Positions 20,700-32,229 of a stretch of DNA of 53,997 bases are shown here, in pieces; position 1 is the first letter of the stretch; every line of letters starts with the position of its first letter. Source of the DNA: Bimuria novae-zelandiae CBS 107.79 (Eukaryota; Ascomycota; Dothideomycetes; Pleosporales; Didymosphaeriaceae); contig ML976789.1 of the NCBI GenBank assembly GCA_010015655.1, positions 7,354-61,350 of the forward strand. The letters run 5' to 3'. The translations under genes were made by a program, and so were the position numbers. The notes below the pieces were generated by a model. That model worked only from the letters and a program-made list of their open reading frames with translations, did not search any database and was not told the origin of the DNA.

Positions 20700-23013
20700 G
20701 GTTTACTTCTAGTTCCTATGTGTTTTCTAAGTATAGATATCCTTTCCACTTAATTAAGTAGGTTCGTGGCTAATCTGTGTGTTATAGTATCTTTTTAACT
20801 TCGAATTCGGTTTCTTCCTCTAGCTAGTAATAGAAGGTAGTTTTAACTAGTGTTTTAGGGTCTGCTAGTTCTAATTGGTCTATGTAGAATACTAGGTGTA
20901 TTTTGGCGTCTGGTGGTAATTCCAATTAGTAGTTAACTAGTGATATTTGTTCCGAAATAAAAAATAGCCTGACCTTAATATAATCTAGTTTCTTGTGCTT
21001 TTTCTTCTGGGTTTGAAGATTTTTCGTAAGCAGATATGCTTTATCCCCCTTCTTTAGCTAAGGTGCCGTTTTTCGTTTCTTGTTAGTGTAGGAAATGCTT
21101 TGCTGTTGAGCTTTCTCGAGGTTTCTTCGGAGTTATTCGTGTATTTTCTTCATGTTTTCTGCCATATTGATGGCTTCTTTCGTCTTAATCGTTGTAGGAA
21201 ATACTTAATTAAAGAGATGTAGGTGTCTTTTGTGGTTTACATAAAATAGTGTGTATCCTGTTACTGCTAATACCTTGTTGTTATATGCTAATTGTGCTAT
21301 AGGTATTAATAAAATCTAGTTATTCTTCTAGTTGTTGCAGTAAATGCGTAGGTACGTTTTAATCGTTTAATTCGTACGTTCTGTCTGTCCGTCCGTTTGC
21401 GGATGATAGGCTGTCGATAACTTTCGTTTTATTCTAATAAGTGCCATAAGGGTTGTCTAGTAGTTTAATGTGAAGAGTTTATCTCTATCGCTAATAATTG
21501 TCTTTAGAATGCCATGGTGTCGTATAAGTTAATCTAGGATGAGAAACGCGAGTTCCTTAGCCATAGTCGTCTTTTAACATAGTAATAGTTCCACGTATTT
21601 AGTGAATCTGCATATGATTACTAATATCGAGTCGTAGCTTATTCCTATTGCTGGGTCTCTTGACTTGGGTAGTCTAGTTATAAAGTCTATTACGATATCT
21701 TCCCATGGTGCTGTTAGAATCTGAATTGCCTACATCTTGCCGTACTTAAGATAAGTAGCATACTTATTTCGTTAGCAGTCTGCGCACTTGCGTATGTACG
21801 TTATTACTACTTCCTTAATTTCTTAGAATGTGTAATTCTGTTGGATAAGTTCCATCGTTTTCTTGATGCCTGGGTGTCCGTATACTGGGTCATTATGGTA
21901 TTGTCGTATAACCTCTATCTGTTGTTCCTTAGGTACTTCTCGTGTGAGTATAAGGAGTTGATTAAGTTCTGCTATAGGTTCTAAAGAACTGTTAGGTTTT
22001 TATTTTAGTATTATAGAGTAGGTTTTTACTTTGTCTCCTATAAGGTTATATTGTCGGCTGAGTGCGTCTGCTCGTCCGTTTTCTTTACTAGGTGTATATA
22101 TAATCTTAAATTTATATTATCTAAGCGTTTCCGACTATCTTGCCTGCCTTGGCGTAAGTTCTTTCGTGGTCGTGAAGCGTGTAAGGTTCTTATAATCCGT
22201 AAAGATCTTAAGTGTAGAGTAGCTAAGAGCGTAAATTCTCTAGTGCTTTAACGTTTTAACAATTGCGTATAGTTCTTTGTCGTGTACGTTATATCGTGCT
22301 TCCGTGTTGGTGAATTTGCATGAGTAGTATGTAATAGGGTGCTATTTGCCATCTTTCTCTTGCTTCGCGCAGGCGCCTATCGCGAGGTCACTTGCGTCTG
22401 TTTCGATTCGTAGTGGTTTTCCATCCCTAAAATGGATAAGTACTGGTGGCATAATGCATGCGGTCTTTAAGAGTTAGAATAATATTCTATATTCTGCAGT
22501 CTATGCAAATAGTGTGTCTTTTCTTATAAGGTTTATAAGTAGTATCGTGATCTTTGCGTAATCCTTAATGAATTATTAATTAAATCCACAGAATCCTAAG
22601 AATTCTTAGATGTTTTTCGCTATCTTTAGTATTAGCTAGTTCTTAATACATTTAATCTTGTTAGGTGCGACTTTAATTCCTTCTATACTAATAACGTGTC
22701 CTAAGAATTTAAGTTATGTTACGTGCCACTTGCACTTCTTTAGTTTAATCCTAAGGTATGCTTTGTCTAATGTGGTTAATACTATCTATACATGCGGAAC
22801 ATGATCTGAATCGTTCTTAGAGTAAACGAGTATATCGTCTATATATGCGATAACGAATATGTCTAGATAGTTACGAAGTATAAAGTTAACTAGCGCTTAG
22901 AAATTTGCTAGTGCGTTAGTAAGTCTAAAAGGCATAACTATGTATTTAAATAGTCTATAGCGTGACCTAAACGCTGTCTTCCACTCGTTACCTTCTTTAA
23001 TTTATATAAGGTG
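20700..23013 (-). pseudogene. Gypsy-B pol 3' part: RT end, RNase H, integrase, chromodomain
   Basis: Left fragment of pol, cut from the rest by Copia-C. On the minus strand the RT palm box Tyr-Ile-Asp-Asp is at 22834-22845. RNase H covers about 22560-22080. The integrase core lies at about 21700-21050, with a DIVIDFITRLPKS-type start near 21690, IISDRDKLF near 21485-21510 and a TAYHPQTDGQTERTN-type block near 21360-21420 with the catalytic Glu. The chromodomain (EVKKIL, then YLIKWKGY) lies at about 20825-20700 and directs integration in chromoviruses. Many TAG/TAA stops. The chromodomain ends where the antisense frame ends, so the two face each other tail to tail. Confidence 0.85.
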
Positions 23014-23018
23014 GTATC
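23014..23018. repeat. Target-site duplication GTATC, left copy (Copia-C)
   Basis: GTATC at 23014-23018 and 28496-28500 flanks Copia-C. The undisturbed site reads GGTGGTATCTATC in Gypsy-C near 39810. Confidence 0.92.
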
Positions 23019-23190
23019 TGTCGGATGTGGTCGGACCAAGCACAAGAGATGAATAAGGCAGAAGGTTGTTGTATTGTGAGAGCTATAGAGAGCGATTATA
23101 TACACAACCATGATGAGTAAGCAGGTGACAAAGAGTCACGTGAGAGATGCAGTTCACATATACCGTGTAAACTAAGGTGCCATGCTAACA
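23019..23190 (-). repeat. Copia-C 3' LTR (172 bp)
   Basis: Plus-strand start TGTCGGATGTGGTCGGACC, end CCATGCTAACA. It differs from the partner at 28324 by a few transitions and contains GTCACGTGA near 23135. Confidence 0.92.
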
Positions 23191-23339
23191 CACCCCCTGA
23201 GGTATCTATGTTAGATAGAGACCTTACAAATAACAAAAATAGGAAGAGAGTGAAACCTGTACGCGCACCGCGTAGCTATTCTAACTAATTAAGGGGTACA
23301 GGATAAGGCGAGTGCTTAATAATAAGGTAATAAATATCC

Positions 23340-24720
23340 TTTAGGCTAAGCTAGCGTATAAAGTTCTCGTGTTTCTATTGAGGAAGTAGCTTTATGAAGC
23401 CATTAGCAGGCATCTTAGCAGTAGGCTTCTATTTAATAGTAATTCTTCTATAATCTACCTCCTGGCGAAGCCATATTTAGTGGATATTAACATAGCGAAG
23501 CTTCGTTTAGATGCGATTAGCGTTACCTTTAACAAAGCGTATAGTCTGCGTATTGTTACACTAGAGAGCCTTCTTAGTGTGAAGCGTGAAGCCAATGTTG
23601 CGGTAGAAGCGATCCTAGTATTACGATTCAACGCTAGTAGCTAAGAGAGCATATAGCTCTGCTTTAGTAGTAGAACGAGTAACTAACTAAAGCACAGTGG
23701 CTTTCTAGTTAATAGGCATGCTATAAAGCATAAAGACGTATCTAGCAAATAATTAATAAGTTTTAATATTATCTCTAAATAATGCATTAGTAGCACTAAA
23801 GAAGGTAGGGGTTATTAAGTTAATTTTTATAGCATAGGTCTGAGTAGGTTCACCCCCTCGAGCACTGATGGCAAGGTATCTAGTACCGTACAGGTATTGC
23901 CACACGTGCTTGATCTTGGAGAGGTGGATTAGTCCGGGGTTTGTGAGAAACCTTGTAAGGACTAAGTAAGCGTGTGCGACGTTAGGTCGCGTTATAGTTT
24001 TAATGTAAGCTAGGTTGCCTATAAGGCGTTGGTAGGTTTTAGTGTTTAATAGCTTAGAGATGCTATCGTAGGGTGTAAGTCTCGAAGTTAAGGAGAGAGG
24101 CGTAGAAGGGTATCTTCTATTAGCGCGGATAAGGTTAAACTTAGTGTAGACCTTATTAATAAACGCATCCTAGACTAGGTAGAGCTAATGGCTAGCAAGA
24201 ACGCGCTCAACTCGGATACTAAGGAACTATTTAATATCGCTAATTTAATAAAGGTTGTAAAGCTTAATAAGCTGTTGTTTGAGCTTCTCGAAATCTTCTT
24301 GGTAGTTAGGGTGATAGAGGATGATGATATCGTCCACGTAGAAAAAGAGAATTACCCGGCTGTTTATCCAGAGGCATGGAAAGCTATAAACAGGGTGTAG
24401 GCTAAGCTTTCGTAGTGAAGCTTGGAAGTGTAGAGCCCACAGGCGTGGAGCTTCTTTTAAGCCATACAAGGCTCGTAGAAGACGGAGAATCTGGCTATAC
24501 TTGTCTTGGAAACTATCTAGAGTTCTTATATAGAGAATACGATCTAGGAAAGTATTAAGGAAGGCGCTTAGTACATCGTATTACATAGCCTTAAGGTTAA
24601 AGGCACACGTAAGGGCTATAAGAGCTTAGAAGAGGCGGGCAGTAAGAGTAGCTATATATATGTTGCTATACTGCCCTTAAAGGTCTCCACGGACGACAAG
24701 GCGGGCCTTGTACTTAAGCA
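23340..24720 (-). pseudogene. Copia-C reverse transcriptase and RNase H, degraded
   Basis: Minus strand. A 74-codon open stretch at 24245-24469 starts MYGLKEAPRLWALHFQ and contains the catalytic Tyr-Val-Asp-Asp box (24329-24340). RNase H follows, with a TRSTTKAELYALLATSVES block near 23620-23690. The C-terminal IK-KPTAKMPANGFIKLLP end lies near 23390-23450. These enzymes copy element RNA into DNA. Stops of TAG/TAA type break most of the frame outside the YVDD region. Confidence 0.85.
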
Positions 24721-25899
24721 GATATCCATCCTTATTAAACTTGTAGGTAAATACCCACATTAAAGGTACCGCATCTATAGTGTTCTTAACTATAATATTT
24801 AGTAAGGCAAAGGTGCCCTTCTCCTAGTAGCTGTTAAACTTAGTTACTCTAGTAGCTTTAAATTACTTTTTATATGCGTGATGCTTGAGCTCCTTCTAGT
24901 TACGTAGTAGAGGAGGAAGATCGTCGCGATAAATACGAGTAAGATCACGCTTAATCCTAGGTTATAAGGTAATAGAAGTAGCCTTATAAGATTGCTGCAT
25001 TATAGTAGCAAAGGTGTAGTACTTAGTTAAAGGACTAGTCTTAATAAAGTGCGCTTAGCAACGTCTTCTACTAGTAATAATATTATCCTATAAGAAATTT
25101 AAATCTCGTCGTTGCGGAGCATTGTTATGTCGCTAATCTAGGATATATAGTTAATTCGTGTCATGTTTACGCGTTAGAATAGCTATTCTAGCCGTGTCTG
25201 CGTCTTCTTTAGGATTCTTATTAACGTTCCACCCCCTAGGTGTCGTGTGCTAAGAAGCCCTAGAAGCAGAGAACTCCTAGAATAGCTATTACTCTATTTA
25301 GTCAGGAGTAGTACAAGCAGTAATTATTAGAGAAGGTAATTATTAAATCTCCTTCTACACAAGGGAAGAGGTAACTATTACTTGTTACTATGTTATTAGC
25401 TATGCGACTACGATAGTATTACTATTATATTCCTCCTTAGGAATATGTGCAGACTTAACGATATAAGGTCTTGCTAGTTAAGTAGATAGCTTATCCTTAT
25501 AAAGTTTATTAATAAAGCGTACGTCGCGTACGCGGATAACGCGATTCGTAGTAAGTAGCTATACTTAATAGATATTTAAGGCGTCGTATTTAAGTAAGTA
25601 TCCCTTAAAGGTGCGGTCTTCGAGTTTATTTCTTCTTAAGAGGTGCTTATTAAGCACAAATCCACGGCTTCTAATAACGTGGAGTTAAGAGAAGTCAGGG
25701 CGGACGCTAGTAACTATCTCCTACAGTGTACGCTAGTTAATAGATTTCGTAGGCGTAATGTTGAGTAGCCTGGCTACTATGCAGACTAGCTTATTAGCTA
25801 AGGTCTTAGGTAGACCAGCATAGATTTGAAGAACCCTAGCAACAGTGACAATAATCGCTCCAGCTTATTCAGCACCCCCAAGCTATGCAGGAGTGTCTA

Positions 25900-26850
25900 G
25901 AGACCTTATCTTAACCTTAATGCTAGCCAACGTAAGGACTTCCTAAGCAAAAGAGCCCAAATTAGCTTCTGCTCGTCCATATCCAACGTCTCTATCTATA
26001 AAGACAATAGCTACTTGGTAGCTATACACCCGCTTAATCTTGTTGATGAGGCGAGTGATCGCAGGAACGATAGTAGCCTTATATTAATTCTTAAGAGTAC
26101 AGATTTCGTGGAGCTTCGTGTACTCGCACACTGCATGCAATGCCCAGATATCTCCATTATAGCATGCCTTACCATGCTTCTGGAGTTGGATAATGTTGAC
26201 AATAATGCGATAAAACGGGCGATAGGCTTTGTTAGCGCGAGGTCGTCGACTAACGTCTTCCTTTATCTTGCCCTTAATGCATGAGGTACATGCATCTGTC
26301 TACTAATCACCTCTGCCATTAGTGCCTACTCTGAGGCCTGTAGTCGAGTCTTTAAGATGCTTAATAGCTTAATAGCTTAGGTGTCCAAGCACTTAATGTG
26401 CTTATATTATAGTAATAACTTAAGGTAACTTCGCGTAGGTGGAGTTAGCTACTATAGCCTAAAAAGGCTATCTAGCGTCTTAAGCGTTTAAGAACCAGTA
26501 GCCTCTAACTCGTTCGAGTTCTAAGAAGACCTAAGACTTATCTTTTTTAAAAAGCCTATTTATCTTTAAGTTAAAGTAGATCTTCTTGCAACAGCTAAGA
26601 CTAAAAATATTAGTAATAAACCCTAGGATGTATACTACGTTCTTAAAAGTAATTAAGGCTATCTTATTACCCCTTCTTATATTAAGAGTTACTTCTCCCT
26701 ATGCCTTAACTTGGTGCGAGTTACAGCCTGCTTGTACAGTGTCTTAGGAGGAAGGAAGCCTAGTCTACTTTTAATTAACACCTATCCTGTTGCAGATGTG
26801 GACATTTAAACCTAGGTCTATCACCTATCGGTTCTGTAGTAATCGATCGT
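25900..26850 (-). pseudogene. Copia-C integrase, degraded
   Basis: Minus strand. The core reads WALHAVCEYTKLHEICTLKN near 26090-26150, then IVPAITRLINKIKRVY near 26030-26080, and a VAIVFIDRDVGYGRAEA block near 25965-26015. These match the fungal Copia integrase stretch that also appears in Copia-A near 2000-2160. The catalytic Glu region and the C-terminal part are too damaged to place. Upstream (about 26850-28100) a Lys-rich gag-like relic is present without a clear domain. Confidence 0.7.
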
Positions 26851-26859
26851 GTAACAAAG

Positions 26860-28300
26860 ATACAGAGTTTAATTATAAGAGTTACGAGGGTTATAAGGAT
26901 TGCGAGGGTTATAAGGATTACGAGGGTTGCATAAAGTAGGCTACATTTAACGCGTATCTGTCTAAGCTGTAGTCTATACTAGTGTTAGCTTTATAGGTCT
27001 GACGTGATGCGGAGTTCTTTTTGCGTTTAGCTAGCTTAGCTTTAGCTTTTTCTATATTAAATGTCCACTAAATGTTTGCATCCTTATAGGCCTTCTTAGC
27101 CTTCTTAAGAGTGTCCTTATTACGAAAGGCCTTAACAAGCTAAAACAAAGCCTTTAAAGTAGGCTTAAAGTCCTTTCGCCTGCCTTCAGCCTCAGTATTA
27201 AGTGTAAAGCACTAAAGTATTAAGGTGTGTAGTCTATAAATATATTTTAATTAGTCCCTTCGGGTGTTCGGTAATAGCTCTGTAATTAATAAAGAAAATT
27301 ACGATATAAAGCTACCTAGCGCCTTAGTTAAGTATTAGGTTATAGGCACTATTCTCTAATAACGGCTTATTAAGTCTTAGAAAGTTAGTGTTAGCATAAC
27401 GTCACTTACCTCTCCTTGCTCTATAGTAAGGAACTGCGCTTGCGCCCATGCCTTATCTCCAGAGTCTTGTACAGCATAGATAAATCGCCATTGCGCTCGC
27501 GTTTCCGTCATCTCTGGCATGTTCTCTTAGACACATTAAGATGTGATTTGCGAGTATTTATCTAGCTAAGCCTAAACGCTCTAGTTCCTTAGCTTCTTTT
27601 AGATATTAGTATATTAGGTGGCAAGCTCTAGCCTCCGCTGTTAGTCCGTAACCTTAAAATGCTTTTAGAGCGTTGTAAGCTAGCTCCGTAGATTGTCATG
27701 CTCCGCCCTATTAATAAGGTGGATATAGGTTGTTGCGACAGTGCGTAAGATCTTAAAATTAACCTTACTAATTGCCTTTATAATTAACTCTTAACGTTTA
27801 GATTTAATCTCCTAAATCTTCCACGCATTAGCGGTGCTGTCATTAGATAGCTTTATAATAGGTGGTGGAGTTATCGTAGTAAAGTCAGGGTCGCAGTACT
27901 GCCATACGCCCTTAATAGTAGCGTATCGTTGTTTAGTAGCATACCAAGGTGTCTAGTCTGCTGAACCTTAGAGAATAGTGGTAGCACGAGCATTAGTGCT
28001 AGTAGTAGTAGTTATAATAGCGAATAAGCTACCTTGCTAGTCGGTAGAAAATATAAAGTAGAACTTTAAGAGTGTTATAATATAATAATAAGATGCGTGC
28101 AGCGACGCGAGGACGATTACAATATAAAGTATAGTTAAAAAATATTAAAAACTTAGTTTTGATAGGTGCGAGAAATAATCTTAAAGAGTTACGTAATGCG
28201 ATAATAATAAAGCGTGTAATAACGCGAGGATAATTATAACGTATATAACGTGTAATGTAATTAACAAAGTAAATAATCTTATTTAAGTATCGTAGCGTAG
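26860..28300 (-). pseudogene. Copia-C gag region, degraded
   Basis: Between the primer-binding site and the integrase. The minus strand holds fragmentary Lys/Ala/Glu-rich frames with many stops. The position is that expected for gag and protease, and no motif is convincing. Confidence 0.45.
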
Positions 28301-28310
28301 TGCGGGGATA

Positions 28311-28322
28311 CTAGGCTCATAA
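28311..28322 (-). promoter_or_regulatory. Copia-C primer-binding site
   Basis: Minus strand AGTTATGAGCCT, one base away from the 5' LTR and matching the Met-tRNA anticodon-arm complement seen at 2-14 and 44237-44250. Confidence 0.65.
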
Positions 28323-28323
28323 C

Positions 28324-28495
28324 TATCAGATGTGGTCGGACCAAGCACAAGAGATGAATGAGGCAAAAGGTTATTGTATTGTGAGAGCTACAGAGAGCGA
28401 TTATATACACAACCATGATGAGTAAGCAGGTGACGAAGAGTCACGTGAGAGATGCAGTTCACATATACCGTGTGAACTAAGGTGCCATGCTAACA
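28324..28495 (-). repeat. Copia-C 5' LTR (172 bp)
   Basis: Matches 23019-23190. The first bases read TATCAGATG instead of TGTCGGATG (G-to-A changes). GTATC follows at 28496. Confidence 0.92.
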
Positions 28496-28500
28496 GTATC

Positions 28501-29420
28501 TATCTTGTAAATTTATTAGTGTAAAACGTTTAGCTCTTAAGACTCGGTCTCTTAATTCTAAGATATTTAGTAGTAGGTATTAGTTTTTGATCGTCATGTC
28601 GTTAATTTTCTAATAGTTAACACATAGTCGTGGTGTGCCATCTTTCTTCATGACAAACATGAAAGGGCTAGCTACTAGTAACTTCGATGGTCGTATGTAT
28701 CCTTTCGCGAGATTTGTCTTGATGAATTCTTTCTCTTGTTGGAGTTCTTTTCTAGTCTTGCCATATAGTGGTTCAAAGGGTGGCGTTTTCCCTTTTACTA
28801 GGTCTATCGATAGATCCCAGGGCTGATGTTCTGGAAGGTTTGCTTTTCCCTCTCTCTTGGTGAACATATGATTCCATGCTCGGTAGCATTCTGGAATTTC
28901 ATGGTTTGTGCTTTCGTCTATCTTCTTGTACTCTGTAACCTGGTGGTTCCTGCCAGCGTCTGCCAAGGGTTTCTTCCGTTTTTCGACTGTCTGTCGCGAG
29001 ACTATAGTGTTAATAGCTCTCTTATCTACTATTATGCTCTATTAATGCGTAGGCTTTGCTTATAATACACAGTTGCAGCGTTTAAAGGATAGCTTCTTTC
29101 TTTCTTAGTTAATCGTGGGATTGTGCTTCCTTAACTAGGGTAGTCCTAAAATCACGTCGTGGTTAGCTTCCTTAATAATGTTAAGGGTAATCGATTCCTA
29201 GTGTCTATAGATTATAAGGGTAGTTTTAACCTCGTATTCAATTATTACTTTGCCAGGCATTAGTTGTCCATTCGCGACATAGATAGCATAGGGCATAGCC
29301 TTCTTGCGCTTATAGAGTCCTACTCTATTAAGTGCTTTTCTTAACACATAGCTTTCCTGTGCTCCTAAGTCCAGCATAGCTTTTATCTATATTTCTTTAA
29401 GCTATACCGGTAGCTTAATT
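28501..29420 (-). pseudogene. Gypsy-B pol 5' part: protease and start of RT
   Basis: Minus strand. The aspartic protease region is about 29390-29080, with AMLDLGAQESYV near 29340-29380; the Leu between Asp and Gly stands where Ser or Thr is usual. A well-kept 118-codon stretch (28610-28966) enters the RT with WDLSIDLVKGKTPPFEPLYG, a KELQQEKEFIKTNLAKGYIR block and FVMKKDGTPRLCVNY. RT is then cut by Copia-C at 28496 and resumes at 23013. Protease would cut the polyprotein. Stops and the insertion inactivate it. Confidence 0.85.
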
Positions 29421-30419
29421 AATGCCTGACTATTTATAGCATTTAGTTCTTTGAAGGCGTCTTCCCTCCTAAGCCTAGGTCTAAAAAAGATATCTTTTCT
29501 GTGGGTGGCTTTGTAGGATTAAGGTGTCCTTCCTTTTTCTTCTCCTAAGGCTGCTGCTAGTCCTTTTTTAAAAGAGCTTTACTGTCTTCTTTCTTTGTTA
29601 CCGTTTTAATCCTAAGGGTCGTAGTCCCTTTTAGTATGCGATTAAACCCATACTTTCCCTTTTACTCTTTGTGTTCCTTATAATTAGGGTGTAAGCATGT
29701 TTGCCATTTATTAAATACGCATTTTCTATTAACTAGTAGCAATATTACTTAGTTTAGCGCTTAGTTAAGGTGTGGAAAGTATCGCGTTTTACGTTTGTCT
29801 TAGAGGTAAACGTTATAGTGGGCGATAAGGTAGTTAAACCACTCCTATTTGCATTATTAGTACGTTTGGGGAAAATAACTATATTCCTTAGCTTAGTAAT
29901 AAATAGTACATTAGTCTTCTCCGCAGAGGGTCCATCGTATAGTCTCATGCGTAGGGCTACGGTGGTCTAGGTCGTACTGTAGTTTATAGTTCGGGCTTTT
30001 ATTTAGGTATTTCTTCTTAGGGTCTTCGTAGGCGTAGCGGTGGTCTGCCATTTCTCTTGCTACTTTACTAACCAGATCAGGTTAGTAAGCATAAAAAAAT
30101 GCTTCTACGTAGTCTTGTCGTTCTACCGCTGTAAACCCGAAGTCTCCTTCTCGAGGTTGGTGTTTTTCCAAGAAGTCGAAAACGTTCGTTGTCTTACTAG
30201 TAACTAGCTTGTTCCAGCTAGGGTAAGGTGTAGGAGATTAAGGCACTAGCTCTATCTCTTTCTTGTTCAAACCTTTATATGCATCCTCGTAAAGTCGCAA
30301 GTTAGGCGAGTCTAATCGCTCTAAGTCCTTGTCTAGGATATTAGATTACTTAATAGAGGGTATTACCTGCTATTCTTCGTTGGTTACTTCTGTGTTATCG
30401 ACGGTAAGTACGTTTAGCT

Positions 30420-31359
30420 ATCTAATAACCTTATTATTAAACCTATAATTCCTGGCGATGTAACCTAGTTTATTATATATAAAGCATTTGCGTGTCTTAG
30501 TTCCCTTATGTTAGGTTCTATCTAAGATGCGCTTTTAGTTAGGCTTACAAAAGCCGTTAAACTTCCTTGTTCCTTTTTCTAAGTTATTAAACTAGATTCC
30601 TTCTATAGGTTAGTAGCCATACGAGTCGCTTCGTTGCTGTTATCGAGGTGCTTTTAGTGGCGCCCTGTAGACTACAGGTGCCTGTCGTCCAAAACTGACA
30701 TTCCTCGGGTTTCTGCGAAACTCTTCTTGTAGTGCGAACCATTCTCCATTAATCTAGATAGATTCTTTGTATAGTTTGTTAAGGGTATTAAGTCTAGCAC
30801 TATTGCGCAAGAGTTCTTCGCGCATATTACGTTTAAGTCCTTATTAATACATAGTCTTAAGGGATTTATCTTCCTAGTTAAGTTATACAGCGTACTTGCG
30901 AAACTCGGCTACATACTCTACTATAGATCGTTGTTATTAGATAGTTTAGATAGCTCGTTCGGCTATAGCGATTTTGTTAGCAATTCTAAACAGTTACTTA
31001 AGACATTTCTTAAAGTTTAGGTAATCCTTAATAATATTAACTACGTTAGCATAACTATTTATGTAGTCCTCGTCCTTATTATCGTGGTCCATGTCCATGT
31101 ACTTGACTAGGTAGGGACAGATCTATTCTTTAGCTAGTCCTTACATGTAAGTTACTGCGAAAATAACTTTCTTCTTATCTTTGAGGTTGTTGTCTATGTC
31201 AAAGAAGTATAGGTCCAGTTGTAGAAGCTAGGTGTTAAGGAGACTACGATTACTATTATATAAATTAGGTTTGTGCGCCTTGTTCTTAGTGTTCTTTATT
31301 AGAGTAACGCTGGCGTTGCCTGAAGCTATAGAAGAAGTAGGAGTCCTAGTAGTACTCAT
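30420..31359 (-). pseudogene. Gypsy-B gag, degraded
   Basis: Minus strand from an ATG at 31359, only 17 bases inside the 5' LTR edge. The N-terminus MSTTRTPTSSIASGNASV is followed by capsid-like helices, with WFALQEELRKN-type sequence near 30700-30750. The C-terminal zinc knuckle is at about 30440-30500 but has lost Cys residues to Tyr (TGT to TAT). In Gypsy-C the same knuckle is intact (CFICGKPGHIARNC). Gag binds and packages element RNA. Confidence 0.75.
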
Positions 31360-31376
31360 GTTAAGGGTGTTTAAGA

Positions 31377-31824
31377 TGTTAAGTCCTTCTAGGTAGCTAG
31401 TCCGTAAGTAGTTAGGGTTAGTTCTCGGGCAGGAGTACTTATTAGGCAAGGAAGGGGTATTAACTACTTAAGCTAGTTAATAGGGTTATTAGTATCGAGA
31501 GGGCGTAAGAGTTACACTTAAATTAACGAGAGCCTAAGTTAAATCCAAATAATAGATTAATAAACAGGTTAAACATAAATATCTAAGAGAGATATTTAAG
31601 CTTTCTATATACTACGTGAATCCTGCCATCCCTTACCTTCCTGCCATCCGGGATGGCTTTACCATCCGGGACGGTCTCGCCATCCGGGATGGTTACACCA
31701 TTCGGGATGGTTTTGCTTAGCGGGATGGCATGTCACGTGACCCCGGCTGAACAGCCCCGCCGAGTGTTACCCTTGCTGAGGACCCGTTGGCCCTCCGCGT
31801 CTCGTACATGTTCAGATCCTAACA
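31377..31824 (-). repeat. Gypsy-B 5' LTR (448 bp)
   Basis: Starts TGTTAAGTCC, ends GATCCTAACA, and is followed by GAAAC (31825-31829). It carries the CCATCCGGGATGG minisatellite (about 31640-31715) and TCACGTGA near 31733. Confidence 0.92.
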
Positions 31825-31829
31825 GAAAC

Positions 31830-32160
31830 CTAGCCCTCTCCAACATGCTTTTTTAATATATTAGACGCGAAATTTTATATCATAGCTCTCGTAGGAGGTA
31901 GCCCACGAGCCGTAAGCCCTCTAATATACTCCACGAGTCCCTCCTCTTATTATGGGCTAAGTAGTTATTGCGCGGCGTACCCGGCTGCCTAAGGGCCTGT
32001 CTAGTGGTTCCACCTTCGGCTAAGTGTTGAATGCGATACACTATATTTTTTCGCGATACCCTAGATGCTAAAATTATCGCTAGCTTTACGTAATTCTAAA
32101 TCTGCAATCACCTTATTAATTAGTGCTATAGTGGTGTAGTTATCGCGTGTTGAAAAAGTC
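31830..32160 (-). pseudogene. Pogo-2 transposase, N-terminal part
   Basis: Minus strand continuation of the Pogo-2 transposase beyond Gypsy-B. It corresponds to the helix-turn-helix end of Pogo-1 and Pogo-3. The usual start Met (CAT on the plus strand) reads TAT near 32131, so the start is lost. Near 31985-32100 basic residues surround the expected DNA-binding helices. It is too short and broken to judge further. Confidence 0.6.
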
Positions 32161-32227
32161 GAGATAGACGCGTTGTTTGGTGGGGTGGTGCACGAGCCCG
32201 CGCGGTGCACGAGCCCGTCGGGCACGG

Positions 32228-32229
32228 TA
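32228..32229. repeat. Single TA shared by Pogo-2 and Pogo-3
   Basis: GGGCACGG-TA-CCGTGTCCG: the two transposons abut with only TA between them. Confidence 0.9.

Larger units (their letters stand above)
23019..28495 (-). mobile_element. Copia-C LTR retrotransposon (minus) inside Gypsy-B RT
   Basis: 5477 bp with two 172-bp LTRs (23019-23190 and 28324-28495) and the GTATC duplication. The purine tract TCAGGGGGTG (minus strand, 23191-23200) abuts the left LTR, so that is the 3' LTR. The tRNA-Met primer-binding site lies next to the right LTR. Gag, integrase, RT and RNase H relics follow in Copia order. It is the deepest layer of the nest: MFS, Copia-B, Pogo-2, Gypsy-B, Copia-C. Confidence 0.93.
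19525..31824 (-). mobile_element. Gypsy-B LTR retrotransposon (minus) with nested Copia-C
   Basis: Ty3/gypsy chromovirus in minus orientation: 5' LTR on the right (31377-31824), then gag, protease, RT (split by Copia-C), RNase H, integrase, chromodomain, an antisense accessory frame, a purine tract and the 3' LTR (19525-19972). GAAAC duplications flank it. Without Copia-C and one GTATC it is about 6.8 kb, the same as Gypsy-C, its close relative at 36315-43121. pol is full of RIP-type stops. Confidence 0.92.
17803..32227 (-). mobile_element. Pogo-2: Fot1/pogo-like transposon carrying Gypsy-B
   Basis: The left end begins CTGTGCCCAACGGGCTCGTG and the right end finishes CGAGCCCGTCGGGCACGG. TA flanks are at 17801-17802 and 32228-32229. 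Gypsy-B (19525-31824) split it. Without it and one GAAAC the element is 2120 bp. Each terminal repeat contains GGTGCACGAGCCCG twice at a 17-bp period. Confidence 0.85.

Noticed and set aside
30121..30320. Possible host gene fragments in cleaner parts of Gypsy-B gag
   Set aside because: The same sequence is present at the collinear place in Gypsy-C, so it belongs to the element.
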